Source of the DNA: Bacteroidales bacterium UBA1077
GTDB lineage: Bacteria > Bacteroidota > Bacteroidia > Bacteroidales > UBA932
Reading direction: 5' to 3'
Length of the DNA stretch: 26,734 nt
Assembly: GCA_002314195.1 (NCBI GenBank)
Contig: DCCQ01000072.1
Coordinates: 1 to 26,734 of the forward strand
Shown here: positions 7,879-16,088 of the stretch, piece after piece
Layout of the letters: every line of letters begins with the position of its first letter
How positions within the stretch are numbered: position 1 is the stretch's first letter
The notes under the pieces: generated by a model
What the model was told of the DNA's origin: nothing
The model's database searches: none
The model's input: only the letters and a program-made list of their open reading frames with translations
Translations under genes and position numbers: made by a program

Positions 7879-8900
7879 TATCTCATCAGGAATGAGTAGT
7901 TGGATGTCTTTTTGAGAGCTATGCAGGTACCTCTTGCCACGGCGCGGAGCGGATCCTCGGCGACGTGGAACTGGATGTTGACCTTTTCTGTGAATCTTTT
8001 CGCGAGGCCGCGCAGCAGAGCTCCGCCTCCAGAGAGGAATATTCCGTTCTCGACGATGTCTGAATACAACTCCGGAGGAGTCATCTCAAGCACATGCAGA
8101 ATCGAAGACTCCAGCTTGGCGATCGATTTGTCAAGACAGTGCGCTATCTCCTGATAGGTGACAGTGGCCTCGACAGGATGGGCCGTCATCAGGTTCGGTC
8201 CGTTCACAACGAACGGCTCCGGCTCTTCGTCAAGATCAGGAATGACGGCTCCGACGGCGATCTTGATCTTCTCCGCCGTTGTCTCTCCGATCTTGATGTT
8301 GTGCTGCTGGCGCATGTAGTACTGGATGTCGCTGTTGAACACGTCACCGGCGGTGTTGATGCTTTCCTGTTGGACGATGCCCCCAAGGGAGATCACGGCG
8401 ATTTCGGCGGTACCGCCACCTATGTCGACAACCATGTTGCCTTTAGGGGCCTCCACATCAAGGCCGATTCCGAGCGCCGCCGCCATTGGTTCGAAGATCA
8501 GGTACACATCACGTCCTCCGGCGTGCTCGCAGGAGTCACGCACTGCCCTGATTTCCACCTGGGTGCTTCCTGACGGGATGCCTACCACGATCTTGAGGTT
8601 CGGGGTGAAGAGTGATTTCTTCTTGCTGTTCACCTGCTTGATGAAGCCCTTGATCATCATCTCGGCCGCGTTGAAGTCAGCGATCACGCCGTTCCTCAGA
8701 GGCCGGATTGTCTTGATTCCGGGATTTGTGTGCTCGTGCATGAGTTTTGCCTGCTGGCCGATCGCTATGCATTTGCCGGTGTTGTTGTCTATCGCGACAA
8801 TGCTCGGCGCATCCATCACAATCTCGTCATTTTTGAATATGACTGTGTTGGCCGTTCCGAGATCCATTGCTATCTCTTGAGTCAGAAATGAAAATGCCAT
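7878..8900 (-). CDS. mreB: MreB, bacterial actin
   Basis: MreB forms membrane-associated filaments that orient the elongation machinery. In this 340-residue protein the phosphate-1 motif is at residues 13-18 (DLGTANT), phosphate-2 at about 157-166 (VVDIGGGTAE), and the adenosine motif near the C-terminus (SGGGALLRG). The N-terminus MAFSFLTQEI begins close to the first motif, as usual in MreB. It is the promoter-proximal gene of the minus-strand operon mreB-C-D-mrdA-rodA and lies divergent from ispD with 85 bases between them. No convincing TAnnTTTG box was found on the minus strand of that gap. Confidence 0.97.
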   Translation of the reverse strand: MAFSFLTQEIAMDLGTANTVIFKNDEIVMDAPSIVAIDNNTGKCIAIGQQAKLMHEHTNPGIKTIRPLRNGVIADFNAAEMMIKGFIKQVNSKKKSLFTPNLKIVVGIPSGSTQVEIRAVRDSCEHAGGRDVYLIFEPMAAALGIGLDVEAPKGNMVVDIGGGTAEIAVISLGGIVQQESINTAGDVFNSDIQYYMRQQHNIKIGETTAEKIKIAVGAVIPDLDEEPEPFVVNGPNLMTAHPVEATVTYQEIAHCLDKSIAKLESSILHVLEMTPPELYSDIVENGIFLSGGGALLRGLAKRFTEKVNIQFHVAEDPLRAVARGTCIALKKTSNYSFLMR

Positions 8901-8943
8901 AACTGTCCGTATTCTGTTCTAAAAACTTTAATCTATTATACAA

Positions 8944-8973
8944 TTTGTAAATATACGAAAAAAGTTATATTTG
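8944..8973 (+). promoter_or_regulatory. Bacteroidota-type promoter for ispD
   Basis: TATATTTG at 8966-8973 matches TAnnTTTG, and TTTG at 8944-8947 lies 18 bases upstream. The expected start is about 8-10 bases before the ispD ATG at 8986, implying a very short leader. Confidence 0.65.
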
Positions 8974-8985
8974 TAAGAAAATATT

Positions 8986-9723
8986 ATGAACAGAAAGAGA
9001 ATATTAATTGTCATGGCCGCCGGAAGCGGTGTCAGAATGGGAGCCTCGGTTCCGAAACAGTTTTTGGATCTGGGAGGAGTGCCGATCCTTCGCCGTACGA
9101 TCGAGACTTTCGTGTCGGCTGTCCCGGACATCAAGGTTGTCACTGTGCTTCCAAAGGATCATATTCCTTTTTGGAAGGAATATTGTCTTTCATCCGGTTT
9201 CGACTGCCCACAGACATTGGTCTGTGGAGGCTTCACCCGCTTTCATTCCGTAAGGAACGCTTTGGCTAAAGTGCCTGACGACACGATTGTCGCCATCCAT
9301 GACGGTGTCAGGCCTCTTTTGTCAAAAGATCTGATCAGGAATATGTTCGCCCTGATGGATTCCGGGGATATCCATGCCCTCGTCCCGGTCATTCCGTCGG
9401 TTGACACCCTGAAAGTGATAGATCGTGTCAAAGGCGCCGATGGCAAGGTGGTCATGATCTCTCCTGAGGGAGAGGAGGCTGACCGGAGCAGGATTTTCGG
9501 GGCGCAGACCCCGCAGATGTTCCTGTCGGAGGACATAAAGTCGGCATATTCACAGGCTTTCGACACCGCCTTCACCGATGACGCCTCGGTTGTGTGCAAA
9601 AAAGGTATACCGCTCTCCTTTTGCGATGGAGAGCGGTATAACTTCAAGTTGACATCCCCGGAGGATCTGTCCCTGGCGAGACTGATCATTTCTTCTTCTC
9701 GAACTCGTCAGGCTGGTAGGTAG
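8986..9723 (+). CDS. ispD: 2-C-methyl-D-erythritol 4-phosphate cytidylyltransferase
   Basis: IspD transfers CMP from CTP to MEP, the third step of the non-mevalonate isoprenoid pathway, which supplies undecaprenyl carriers and quinones. The 245-residue protein carries the CTP-binding loop AAGSGVRMGASVPKQF near the N-terminus, the AIHDGVRPLLS block, the FGAQTPQMF block and TDDASVV. The usual final NxKxTxPEDL block reads NFKLTSPEDL here. The C-terminus overlaps the 3' end of the convergent Lrp-type gene by 38 bases. A 13-bp inverted repeat in the coding sequence (9606-9640, encoding IPLSFCDGERY) probably serves as that gene's terminator on the other strand. Confidence 0.96.
   Translation: MNRKRILIVMAAGSGVRMGASVPKQFLDLGGVPILRRTIETFVSAVPDIKVVTVLPKDHIPFWKEYCLSSGFDCPQTLVCGGFTRFHSVRNALAKVPDDTIVAIHDGVRPLLSKDLIRNMFALMDSGDIHALVPVIPSVDTLKVIDRVKGADGKVVMISPEGEEADRSRIFGAQTPQMFLSEDIKSAYSQAFDTAFTDDASVVCKKGIPLSFCDGERYNFKLTSPEDLSLARLIISSSRTRQAGR
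9598..9640 (-). terminator. Intrinsic terminator of the Lrp-type gene, inside ispD
   Basis: TATACCGCTCTCC (9606-9618) and GGAGAGCGGTATA (9628-9640) form a perfect 13-bp stem with a 9-nt loop. On the minus strand the stem is followed by CC and then TTTTTT (complement of 9598-9603), a normal intrinsic terminator 46 bases past the Lrp-type stop at 9686. On the plus strand no T-run follows, so ispD transcription should not be stopped. Confidence 0.8.
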
Positions 9724-10195
9724 TCCTCTTGTAGTCCTTGACCCAGACCTGACGCTCGATCGCCTGGTCGAGAGAGATCATCGTCTCTGTTGACTGGATG
9801 TAAGGAATGTTCTGGATCGTGTTGATGAGGATCTCCATAAGATGATCATTGTCAAAACAATAAGCCTTAAGGAGCAGGGCGGCCTTGCCTGTCACGAAGT
9901 GGCACTCCACAATCTCGGCGATCTTCTTCAGGTTCGCCACAACCTCCGGATATTTGTCGGCTTCGGAGAGGGTCACGCTGATGAACGCGCACACATTGAG
10001 CCCCAATGCCTGAGGTTTAACGAGCAGCCTTGACCCGGTTATTACGCCGTTAGTCTCCAACCTTTTTACTCTCTGGTGGATAGCGGCTCCAGAAACGCCG
10101 CACTCACGGGCGATTTCCAGGAATGGCATCCTGGCGTTGTTGACCAAGAAAGAAAGGATTTTCTGGTCAATCTGATCGATGTGATAAGTTGCCAT
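9686..10195 (-). CDS. Lrp/AsnC-family transcriptional regulator
   Basis: The 169-residue protein has an N-terminal AsnC-type winged helix (residues about 5-60: IDQIDQKILSFLVNNARMPF, then ECGVSGAAIHQRVKRLETNGVI) and a C-terminal RAM ligand-binding domain (about 70-150, including VECHFVTGKAALLLKAYC). Family members bind amino acids or related metabolites and act as octamers or dimers of dimers. The effector here is unknown. The tail KRTTYQPDEFEKKK extends slightly beyond the domain. The gene lies 54 bases downstream of topA on the same strand and may be cotranscribed with it. Its 3' end overlaps the convergent ispD by 38 bases. Confidence 0.92.
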   Translation of the reverse strand: MATYHIDQIDQKILSFLVNNARMPFLEIARECGVSGAAIHQRVKRLETNGVITGSRLLVKPQALGLNVCAFISVTLSEADKYPEVVANLKKIAEIVECHFVTGKAALLLKAYCFDNDHLMEILINTIQNIPYIQSTETMISLDQAIERQVWVKDYKRTTYQPDEFEKKK

Positions 10196-10249
10196 TGCTT
10201 TCGATTTATAACTGAACAGCCGCTAAATTATATAAAAAATCTTAAAAAA

Positions 10250-12565
10250 TCAAGATTTCCTAAAGCGGCGACGCCCTTTTTCGGTTGGTTTAGAATTGTT
10301 TATTATCTCCATACATGCCGACTCTGTCAGGGTGGACGCGTCAGTGCCTTTCGGAATCTTGTAATTCGATCCGGCGTGCTTTATGTACGGGCCGTAGCGA
10401 CCATTGATCACCTGGATGTCATTGTCCTTATATTCAGCCATAACGGAGTTCGCCGATGTCTTGTTCAGCCCGTCCTCGATCACCGCCGCGCATTCGTCCA
10501 GAGTGATCTTGATGGGATCCTTGCCGCGCGGAATCGAGAAATTCTTGTCGCCGTACTTCAGATACGGACCGAAGCGGCCTTTCATCGCAATCACCTCCAC
10601 ACCGTTATATTCCCCGACATGGCGAGGCAGCTGGAACATCTTCAGCGCTTCCTCAAGGGTGAGGTTCTCGATGAGCTGATCCTTTCCGAGGGACGCGTAC
10701 TGAACATTCTCGCCCTCGCCTTTCTGGATGTAAGGGCCGAATTTGCCGAACTTCGCGGTGATCTTGTTGCCTTCGCCGTCAGTGCCGAGATCCTTGGACA
10801 CATGACTGTAGTTCCCGTCATGGAGCACTTCTTCGACCTTCTTATGGAACGGGGTGTAGAAGGCTCCGATAACATCGTTCCAGACGAGATTCCCATCAGC
10901 GATCTGGTCGAATTCCTTCTCGACGTTGGCCGTGAAGTCGTAGCCCATGATGTCGGTGAAATTCTTCTCAAGGTAGTCTGTAACGATCATTCCGATCTCT
11001 TGCGGGAGCAGTCTTCCCCTTTCGGCCCCTACGGTCTCGGTCTTCGTGATTTCGGAGATGTTCCCGTTCTTCAACTCCAGGTCATTGACGGTGATTTTCT
11101 TGCCTTCCTTGTCTCCCTTGACGATGTAGCCGCGCCCGGTGGTCAGGGTGGCGATTGTCGGGGCGTATGTTGAAGGACGGCCGATGCCGAGTTCCTCAAG
11201 TTTTTTGACCAGAGTGGCCTCTGAATATCTCGGCGGCGCGGCTGTGAACTTGCATTCCGCATTGATGCCTTTTTCCTCCATCGCGGTTCCGACCTGAAGG
11301 TCAGGGAGCATGACATCCTCTTCCTCTGCGTCCTGGCTGTCAGTCCCTTCGATATATAATTTAAGGAATCCGTCGAACAGAACCTGCGTGGCCTGTGCGT
11401 TGAATCTCTCGGTCCTCTTGTCGGAAGCCACCCTCAGTGTCGTGTTGAGAACCTTGGCGTCCGCCATCTGCGAGGCCACCGTCCTCTTCCAGATCAGGTT
11501 GTAGAGTTTCTGCTCCTGCGCGGTGCCCTCGATCTCCGTGTTCTCGATGTATGTCGGACGGATGGCCTCGTGAGCCTCCTGGGCTCCCTTGCTGTGGGTC
11601 TTGAACTGGCGAGTCTTGGAATATTCAGGACCGAAGTTCTCGGTGATGAATTTCTTGGCCGTCCCGAGGGCCAGGGTGGAAAGATTCGTGGAGTCGGTTC
11701 TCATGTAGGTGATGAGACCCCTCTCGTAAAGGCTTTGCGCCACCCTCATCGTCATGCTGACCGGGAAGCGGAGTTTCCTTGCTGCCTCCTGCTGGAGCGT
11801 GGAGGTCGTGAACGGAGCCGCCGGGAAGCGGGTTGCCTCTTTCTTTTCCACATCGGCGACCGTGTAACTCGCCCCGATGCAGTCCTGGAGGAACATTCTC
11901 GCCTCGTCGATCGTCTTGAACTTCGTGTCAAGAACGGCCTTGACCTTGACCGCGGCCGGGAATCCGGCGGGATGGAATGTCGCCTCGACCTTGTAGAAAG
12001 CCTCGTTCTCGAAAGCCATGATCTCCTTCTCCCTTTCGACCACAAGCCTCAGAGCCACTGACTGCACACGTCCGGCCGAAAGCTTCGGCTGGATCTTCCT
12101 CCAAAGAATAGGGGAGAGTTCGAAACCGACAAGCCTGTCCAGGACTCTGCGGGCCTGCTGTGCGTTGACAAGGTTCATGTCGATGGAACGCGGATTCCGC
12201 ACCGCGTTCACGATCGCGTCTTTGGTGATTTCGTGGAACACGATTCTCCTTGTCTGTGCCTCATTCAGCCCGAGAGTCTCGAAGAGATGCCAGGAGATGG
12301 CCTCTCCCTCTCGGTCCTCATCGGATGCGAGCCACACTGTGGAAGCGCTTTCCGCCGCCTTCTTAAGTTCCGCCACGACTTTCTTCTTGTCGGAAGGTAT
12401 CACGTATTCAGGAGTGAAGTTCTTTTCCACGTCCACACTAAGTTTCTTGTCCTGAAGATCCCTGATGTGCCCGAAACTGGACTTGACCACATAACCGCTG
12501 CCCAGGAATTTCTGTATAGTCTTGGCTTTGGCCGGAGACTCGACGATAACTAGATTGTCTGCCAT
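10250..12565 (-). CDS. topA: DNA topoisomerase I (type IA)
   Basis: TopA relaxes negative supercoils by single-strand cleavage through a 5'-phosphotyrosine. In this 771-residue protein the TOPRIM domain starts at VIVESPAKAKTI (residues 6-17), with the metal-binding SDEDREGEA at 81-89. The active-site tyrosine is Tyr287 in ITYMRTDS. The family blocks QARRVLDRLVGFELSP, SAGRVQSVALR and ATLVKKLEELGIGRPSTYA are all present. The C-terminus has no zinc-finger cysteines and instead carries three GxxGPY repeats (FGKFGPYIQ, GRFGPYLKY, GRYGPYIKH), then a basic tail (GRRRFRKS). It is divergent from the PBP1A gene with about 105 bases between them. Confidence 0.97.
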   Translation of the reverse strand: MADNLVIVESPAKAKTIQKFLGSGYVVKSSFGHIRDLQDKKLSVDVEKNFTPEYVIPSDKKKVVAELKKAAESASTVWLASDEDREGEAISWHLFETLGLNEAQTRRIVFHEITKDAIVNAVRNPRSIDMNLVNAQQARRVLDRLVGFELSPILWRKIQPKLSAGRVQSVALRLVVEREKEIMAFENEAFYKVEATFHPAGFPAAVKVKAVLDTKFKTIDEARMFLQDCIGASYTVADVEKKEATRFPAAPFTTSTLQQEAARKLRFPVSMTMRVAQSLYERGLITYMRTDSTNLSTLALGTAKKFITENFGPEYSKTRQFKTHSKGAQEAHEAIRPTYIENTEIEGTAQEQKLYNLIWKRTVASQMADAKVLNTTLRVASDKRTERFNAQATQVLFDGFLKLYIEGTDSQDAEEEDVMLPDLQVGTAMEEKGINAECKFTAAPPRYSEATLVKKLEELGIGRPSTYAPTIATLTTGRGYIVKGDKEGKKITVNDLELKNGNISEITKTETVGAERGRLLPQEIGMIVTDYLEKNFTDIMGYDFTANVEKEFDQIADGNLVWNDVIGAFYTPFHKKVEEVLHDGNYSHVSKDLGTDGEGNKITAKFGKFGPYIQKGEGENVQYASLGKDQLIENLTLEEALKMFQLPRHVGEYNGVEVIAMKGRFGPYLKYGDKNFSIPRGKDPIKITLDECAAVIEDGLNKTSANSVMAEYKDNDIQVINGRYGPYIKHAGSNYKIPKGTDASTLTESACMEIINNSKPTEKGRRRFRKS

Positions 12566-12655
12566 ATTGTACTATTTTACAGGCCTTTCATAGATAGTTT
12601 GCCATTTCAATCTGCAAAGTAAGCCACAAACTGGGCAATTTTCCAAATTTTGTTA

Positions 12656-12663
12656 TAAATTTG
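12656..12663 (+). promoter_or_regulatory. Likely -7 box upstream of the PBP1A gene
   Basis: TAAATTTG matches TAnnTTTG and lies 8 bases before the ATG at 12672. The leader would be very short. No good TTG element is seen 19-21 bases upstream; the nearest is CTGG at 12631. Confidence 0.45.
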
Positions 12664-12671
12664 TCCTTATT

Positions 12672-15029
12672 ATGACCGACTCGACTCGAAAGAAAATAAC
12701 CAAGTGGTTCTGGATCGCTGTGACGTTTCCGGTGCTGCTTCTTGTCTTTATGATACTCCTTGTCTGGATGTTCGCCGACATCCCGTCATTCAAGGATCTG
12801 GAAAACCCGGACAACAAGCTGGCCACGCAGGTTCTCGCCGAAGACGGGGAGATCCTGACCACGTTCCATATCGAGAACAGGACGTATGTCTCCTATGACG
12901 AGATTTCGCCGAACCTTGTCCACGCCGCCGTCGCCACGGAGGATGTCCGTTTCTACAAGCATTCCGGCATTGATTTCAAGGGGCTTGGACGAGTGTTTTT
13001 CAAGACGATCTTGTTGCATAATTCCAGCCAGGGAGGCGGCAGCACGATCACCCAGCAGCTCGCGAAGACCCTCTACCCGAGGGCGGAGATGGGACGGAGG
13101 ATTCCGGGAATATACCATGCCAAGATGGTGTGGATCAAGTTGAAGGAATGGATCACGGCGGTCAAGCTTGAAAGGGACTACACCAAGGACGAGATCATGA
13201 CGATGTACCTCAATTCCATATTCTTCGGCAGCGGAGCCTATGGCGTGCGTTCGGCGTCGGAGACGTTCTTCGGCAAGCTGCCGTCCGAGTTGACGGTCGA
13301 GGAGAGCGCCATGCTTGTGGGGATGGTAAACAAGCCTACAAGGTATAATCCCGCGATCAACCCTGACAAGGCTTTGACCAGAAGGAACTTCGTGATCGGC
13401 CAGATGGAGAAGGCCGGTTATATTGACAAGGCCCAGAGGGATTCCATCCGTCTTATTCCGATCGAACTGAACTACGAGGTGCAGGATCACAACGCGGGTC
13501 TGGCTCCTTATTTCAGGGATATGGTGCGCCGAGTGATGAGCGCGAAGAAACCTCGCCGGTCCGATTACACGATGGTTGAGGATTATTCGGCCGATTCCTT
13601 GGCATGGGTGTCTGACGACCTTTACGGCTGGCTGGACAAGAACAAGAAGGCAGACGGAAGCCGGTACGACCTTGACCGCGACGGCCTGAGGATCTACACG
13701 ACCATTAATTATAAGATGCAGAAATATGCCGAGGAGGCGGTGGCGGAAAGAATCCGGGACCTTCAGGCTGATTTCCGCAGGGATCTCCGCAGCAAGACCA
13801 ACAAGCCTTTCTCCAACGACATCGATGAAGAGACGAGGGACAGGGTGATGAAGCAGGCCAGGCGCTGGAGCGACCGCTATCGAGTTTTGAAGAAGGAAGG
13901 AAAGAGCGAGGCGCAGATTCTGAAGACATTCTCGCAACCAACCAAGATGCGGGTGTTCGCCTATAATAAGAAAGGTTACGCCGACACGACCATGACTCCG
14001 GACGACTCGATCCGTTACTATAAGTCCATACTCCGCACGGCCTTCGTGGCCATGGAGCCTGGCACCGGTCACGTGAAGGCTTATGTCGGTGGGCCGAACT
14101 ACCGCTATTTCAAGTATGACAACGTCCGCCAGGGCAAGCGTCAGGTCGGCTCGACAATCAAACCGTTCCTCTACACGCTGGCCATGCAGGAGGGCATGAC
14201 CCCTTGTGACAAGGTTGTGAACCTGCCTCAGACTTTCGTGCTGCCGGACGGCAACACATGGACTCCGCGTAGCACGGACAAGGAAGAATGGATCGGAAAG
14301 ACGGTGACCCTCAAGTGGGGCCTTACCAATAGCTCCAACAACATCTCGGCCTACCTGATGAAGCAGTTCGGGCCGGAGGCGATGGCTGACATGATGCGCA
14401 GGATGGGCATTCAGAGCCACATCGATGAGGTGCCGGCGCTTTGCGTCGGACCTGCCGACCTGTCTCTTTGGGAGATGGTGGCGGCCTACAACACCTTCCC
14501 GTCGAGGGGAGTGTACATCGAGCCTCTTTTCGTGACCAGGATTGAGGACAAACAGGGCAACGTGATCAGCGAGTTCACCAACCGCAAGCGTGAGGCGATA
14601 GGTGAGAACACGGCCTATCTGATGGTCAATCTGATGGAAGGTGTCGTGCAGGGTGGAACGGCCAGCAGGCTCCGCTACCGCTACAAACTTATGGGCGAGA
14701 TCGCCGGAAAGACAGGAACCACCAATGACAACGCCGATGGATGGTTCATAGGCTACACACCGACTCTTGTGGCGGGAATATGGACCGGAGCGGAAGACCG
14801 TCAGGTGCATTTCCAGTCGATCACCTATGGCCAGGGCGCGCACATGTCCCTCCCTACATGGGGAATATTCATGCGTAAGGTCATAGCCGACGGCACATTG
14901 GGAGTCTCTGAAAGCGACAGATTCATCGCTCCGGCCGGAGTGACATTGAATCTGAACTGCACCGGTGGAAACGAAGACGCATCGTCGGCGGAAGTCCGGC
15001 AGAAAGCTGAAGACTATTATTTTGAATAA
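12672..15029 (+). CDS. mrcA: Penicillin-binding protein 1A (bifunctional class A PBP)
   Basis: This enzyme both polymerises glycan strands and cross-links peptides. The 785-residue protein has a cytoplasmic tail and membrane anchor (residues about 14-36). A glycosyltransferase family 51 domain follows, with the catalytic Glu90 in ATEDVRFYKHSGID and the GGGSTITQQLAK motif at 121-132. The transpeptidase domain has SxxK at Ser494 (GSTIK), an SxN motif in NSSNN (553-557), and KTG at 680-682 (GKTGTTNDNADGWFIGYTP). A charged linker around 360-420 separates the two catalytic parts. The ddl start is 16 bases after its stop, so the two are probably cotranscribed. Confidence 0.96.
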   Translation: MTDSTRKKITKWFWIAVTFPVLLLVFMILLVWMFADIPSFKDLENPDNKLATQVLAEDGEILTTFHIENRTYVSYDEISPNLVHAAVATEDVRFYKHSGIDFKGLGRVFFKTILLHNSSQGGGSTITQQLAKTLYPRAEMGRRIPGIYHAKMVWIKLKEWITAVKLERDYTKDEIMTMYLNSIFFGSGAYGVRSASETFFGKLPSELTVEESAMLVGMVNKPTRYNPAINPDKALTRRNFVIGQMEKAGYIDKAQRDSIRLIPIELNYEVQDHNAGLAPYFRDMVRRVMSAKKPRRSDYTMVEDYSADSLAWVSDDLYGWLDKNKKADGSRYDLDRDGLRIYTTINYKMQKYAEEAVAERIRDLQADFRRDLRSKTNKPFSNDIDEETRDRVMKQARRWSDRYRVLKKEGKSEAQILKTFSQPTKMRVFAYNKKGYADTTMTPDDSIRYYKSILRTAFVAMEPGTGHVKAYVGGPNYRYFKYDNVRQGKRQVGSTIKPFLYTLAMQEGMTPCDKVVNLPQTFVLPDGNTWTPRSTDKEEWIGKTVTLKWGLTNSSNNISAYLMKQFGPEAMADMMRRMGIQSHIDEVPALCVGPADLSLWEMVAAYNTFPSRGVYIEPLFVTRIEDKQGNVISEFTNRKREAIGENTAYLMVNLMEGVVQGGTASRLRYRYKLMGEIAGKTGTTNDNADGWFIGYTPTLVAGIWTGAEDRQVHFQSITYGQGAHMSLPTWGIFMRKVIADGTLGVSESDRFIAPAGVTLNLNCTGGNEDASSAEVRQKAEDYYFE

Positions 15030-15045
15030 TAAGGAATATACGAAT

Positions 15046-16062
15046 ATGGGCAAGTACCAGAGGATAGCAGTGATTTATGGAAGCGACTCTTCAGAGTGGG
15101 AGGTCGCATGCCGCAGCGGGGAGTTTGTCGCTTCACGCATCGACGGGACGAAGTACGATGTCTATGAGATTTTCGCACGGTTCGGCAAATGGTCTCTTGT
15201 GGCGATGAAAAAACGTGACGCCATGAGAATCCCTTTCGCCGAGGGTGCAAGACCTGAAATTGACAAGACGGATTTCTCCGTCAAAGTGTACGGCGAGAAA
15301 ATCAATTTTGACTATGCTTACATAGTGCAGCACGGCACTCCAGGCGAGAATGGTCTTCTTCAAGGCTATCTTGAGATGCTTGGAATTCCGTTCAGTTCAT
15401 GCAGTGCCTTTGTCTCGGCGATAGCTTTCGACAAATTCGCCTGCAAGAGTTATCTGCGGGAGGTTGATTTCGTCAAATGCGCTCCGGATGTGTTTGTCCG
15501 CAATGGAATGGACATTGATGCCGTCTGCGCCAAGGTCATCGGGAAACTGAAGTTCCCGGTGTTTGTGAAGCCTACCGATGGCGGATCAAGTTTCGGAATC
15601 ACCAAGGTCCGCAAGGCCGAGGATCTGCCGGAGGCTATCCGGTTCGCTTTCTCGGAAGGTCCTTCGGTCATCATCGAACAAGGAATTCCGGGCCGTGAGT
15701 TCACCTGCGCGGCTTATGCTGACGCGGAAGGTGTCAAGTCCTTGCCTGTGATTCAGGTTGTCACGGAGAATGACTACTTCGACTACGACGCCAAGTACAA
15801 CGGACATAGCCAGGAAATCTGCCCTGCTCCGATAGACGACAGCCTGAGCGGACATATTCAAGAAGTGAGCAAAAGAATATATTCGCAGTTGGGATGCGCC
15901 GGTGTCGTGAGGATGGACTACATTCTTGCGGATGACGGCCTTTACTTCTTGGAAGTCAACACGATCCCGGGCATGACCAGCGCGTCTCTCGTGCCGAAGA
16001 TGATCCGCACGGCGGGAATCGACATCACTGACTTCCTGACCGGTATAATCGAGAATTCGTAG
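15046..16062 (+). CDS. ddl: D-alanine--D-alanine ligase
   Basis: Ddl is the cytoplasmic ATP-grasp enzyme that makes the D-Ala-D-Ala end of the peptidoglycan stem peptide. The 338-residue product starts at MGKYQRIAVIYG. Family blocks are IVQHGTPGENGLLQGYLEML (substrate-binding loop), FPVFVKPTDGGSSFGITKV (ATP-grasp glycine loop), and a C-terminal YFLEVNTIPGMTSASLVP, which carries the Mg-binding Glu and Asn. The frame stays open upstream to an ATG at 14965, but that would overlap PBP1A by 65 bases and add a basic extension absent from the family, so 15046 is preferred. prmC follows 26 bases later. Confidence 0.95.
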   Translation: MGKYQRIAVIYGSDSSEWEVACRSGEFVASRIDGTKYDVYEIFARFGKWSLVAMKKRDAMRIPFAEGARPEIDKTDFSVKVYGEKINFDYAYIVQHGTPGENGLLQGYLEMLGIPFSSCSAFVSAIAFDKFACKSYLREVDFVKCAPDVFVRNGMDIDAVCAKVIGKLKFPVFVKPTDGGSSFGITKVRKAEDLPEAIRFAFSEGPSVIIEQGIPGREFTCAAYADAEGVKSLPVIQVVTENDYFDYDAKYNGHSQEICPAPIDDSLSGHIQEVSKRIYSQLGCAGVVRMDYILADDGLYFLEVNTIPGMTSASLVPKMIRTAGIDITDFLTGIIENS

Positions 16063-16088
16063 ATGATTCTGACTAAAATTTAACGCTT

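Noticed and set aside
8933..8940. TATAAT-like sequence on the minus strand upstream of mreB
   Set aside because: Bacteroidota primary promoters use TAnnTTTG rather than TATAAT; in AT-rich DNA this match is uninformative.
10076..11173. A 365-codon plus-strand open frame spanning the Lrp-type and topA genes
   Set aside because: It runs antisense through two real genes and the gap between them; composition is that of a complement shadow.
14965..15045. An earlier ATG for ddl, adding 27 residues
   Set aside because: It would overlap PBP1A by 65 bases and add a basic stretch not found in the family; the start at 15046 gives the usual N-terminus.
12786..15053. A 755-codon open frame on the minus strand across the PBP1A gene
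   Set aside because: It is fully antisense to a well-supported PBP1A with all catalytic motifs. The translation is His/Arg/Val-rich with no family resemblance, as expected from the complement of the codon usage here.
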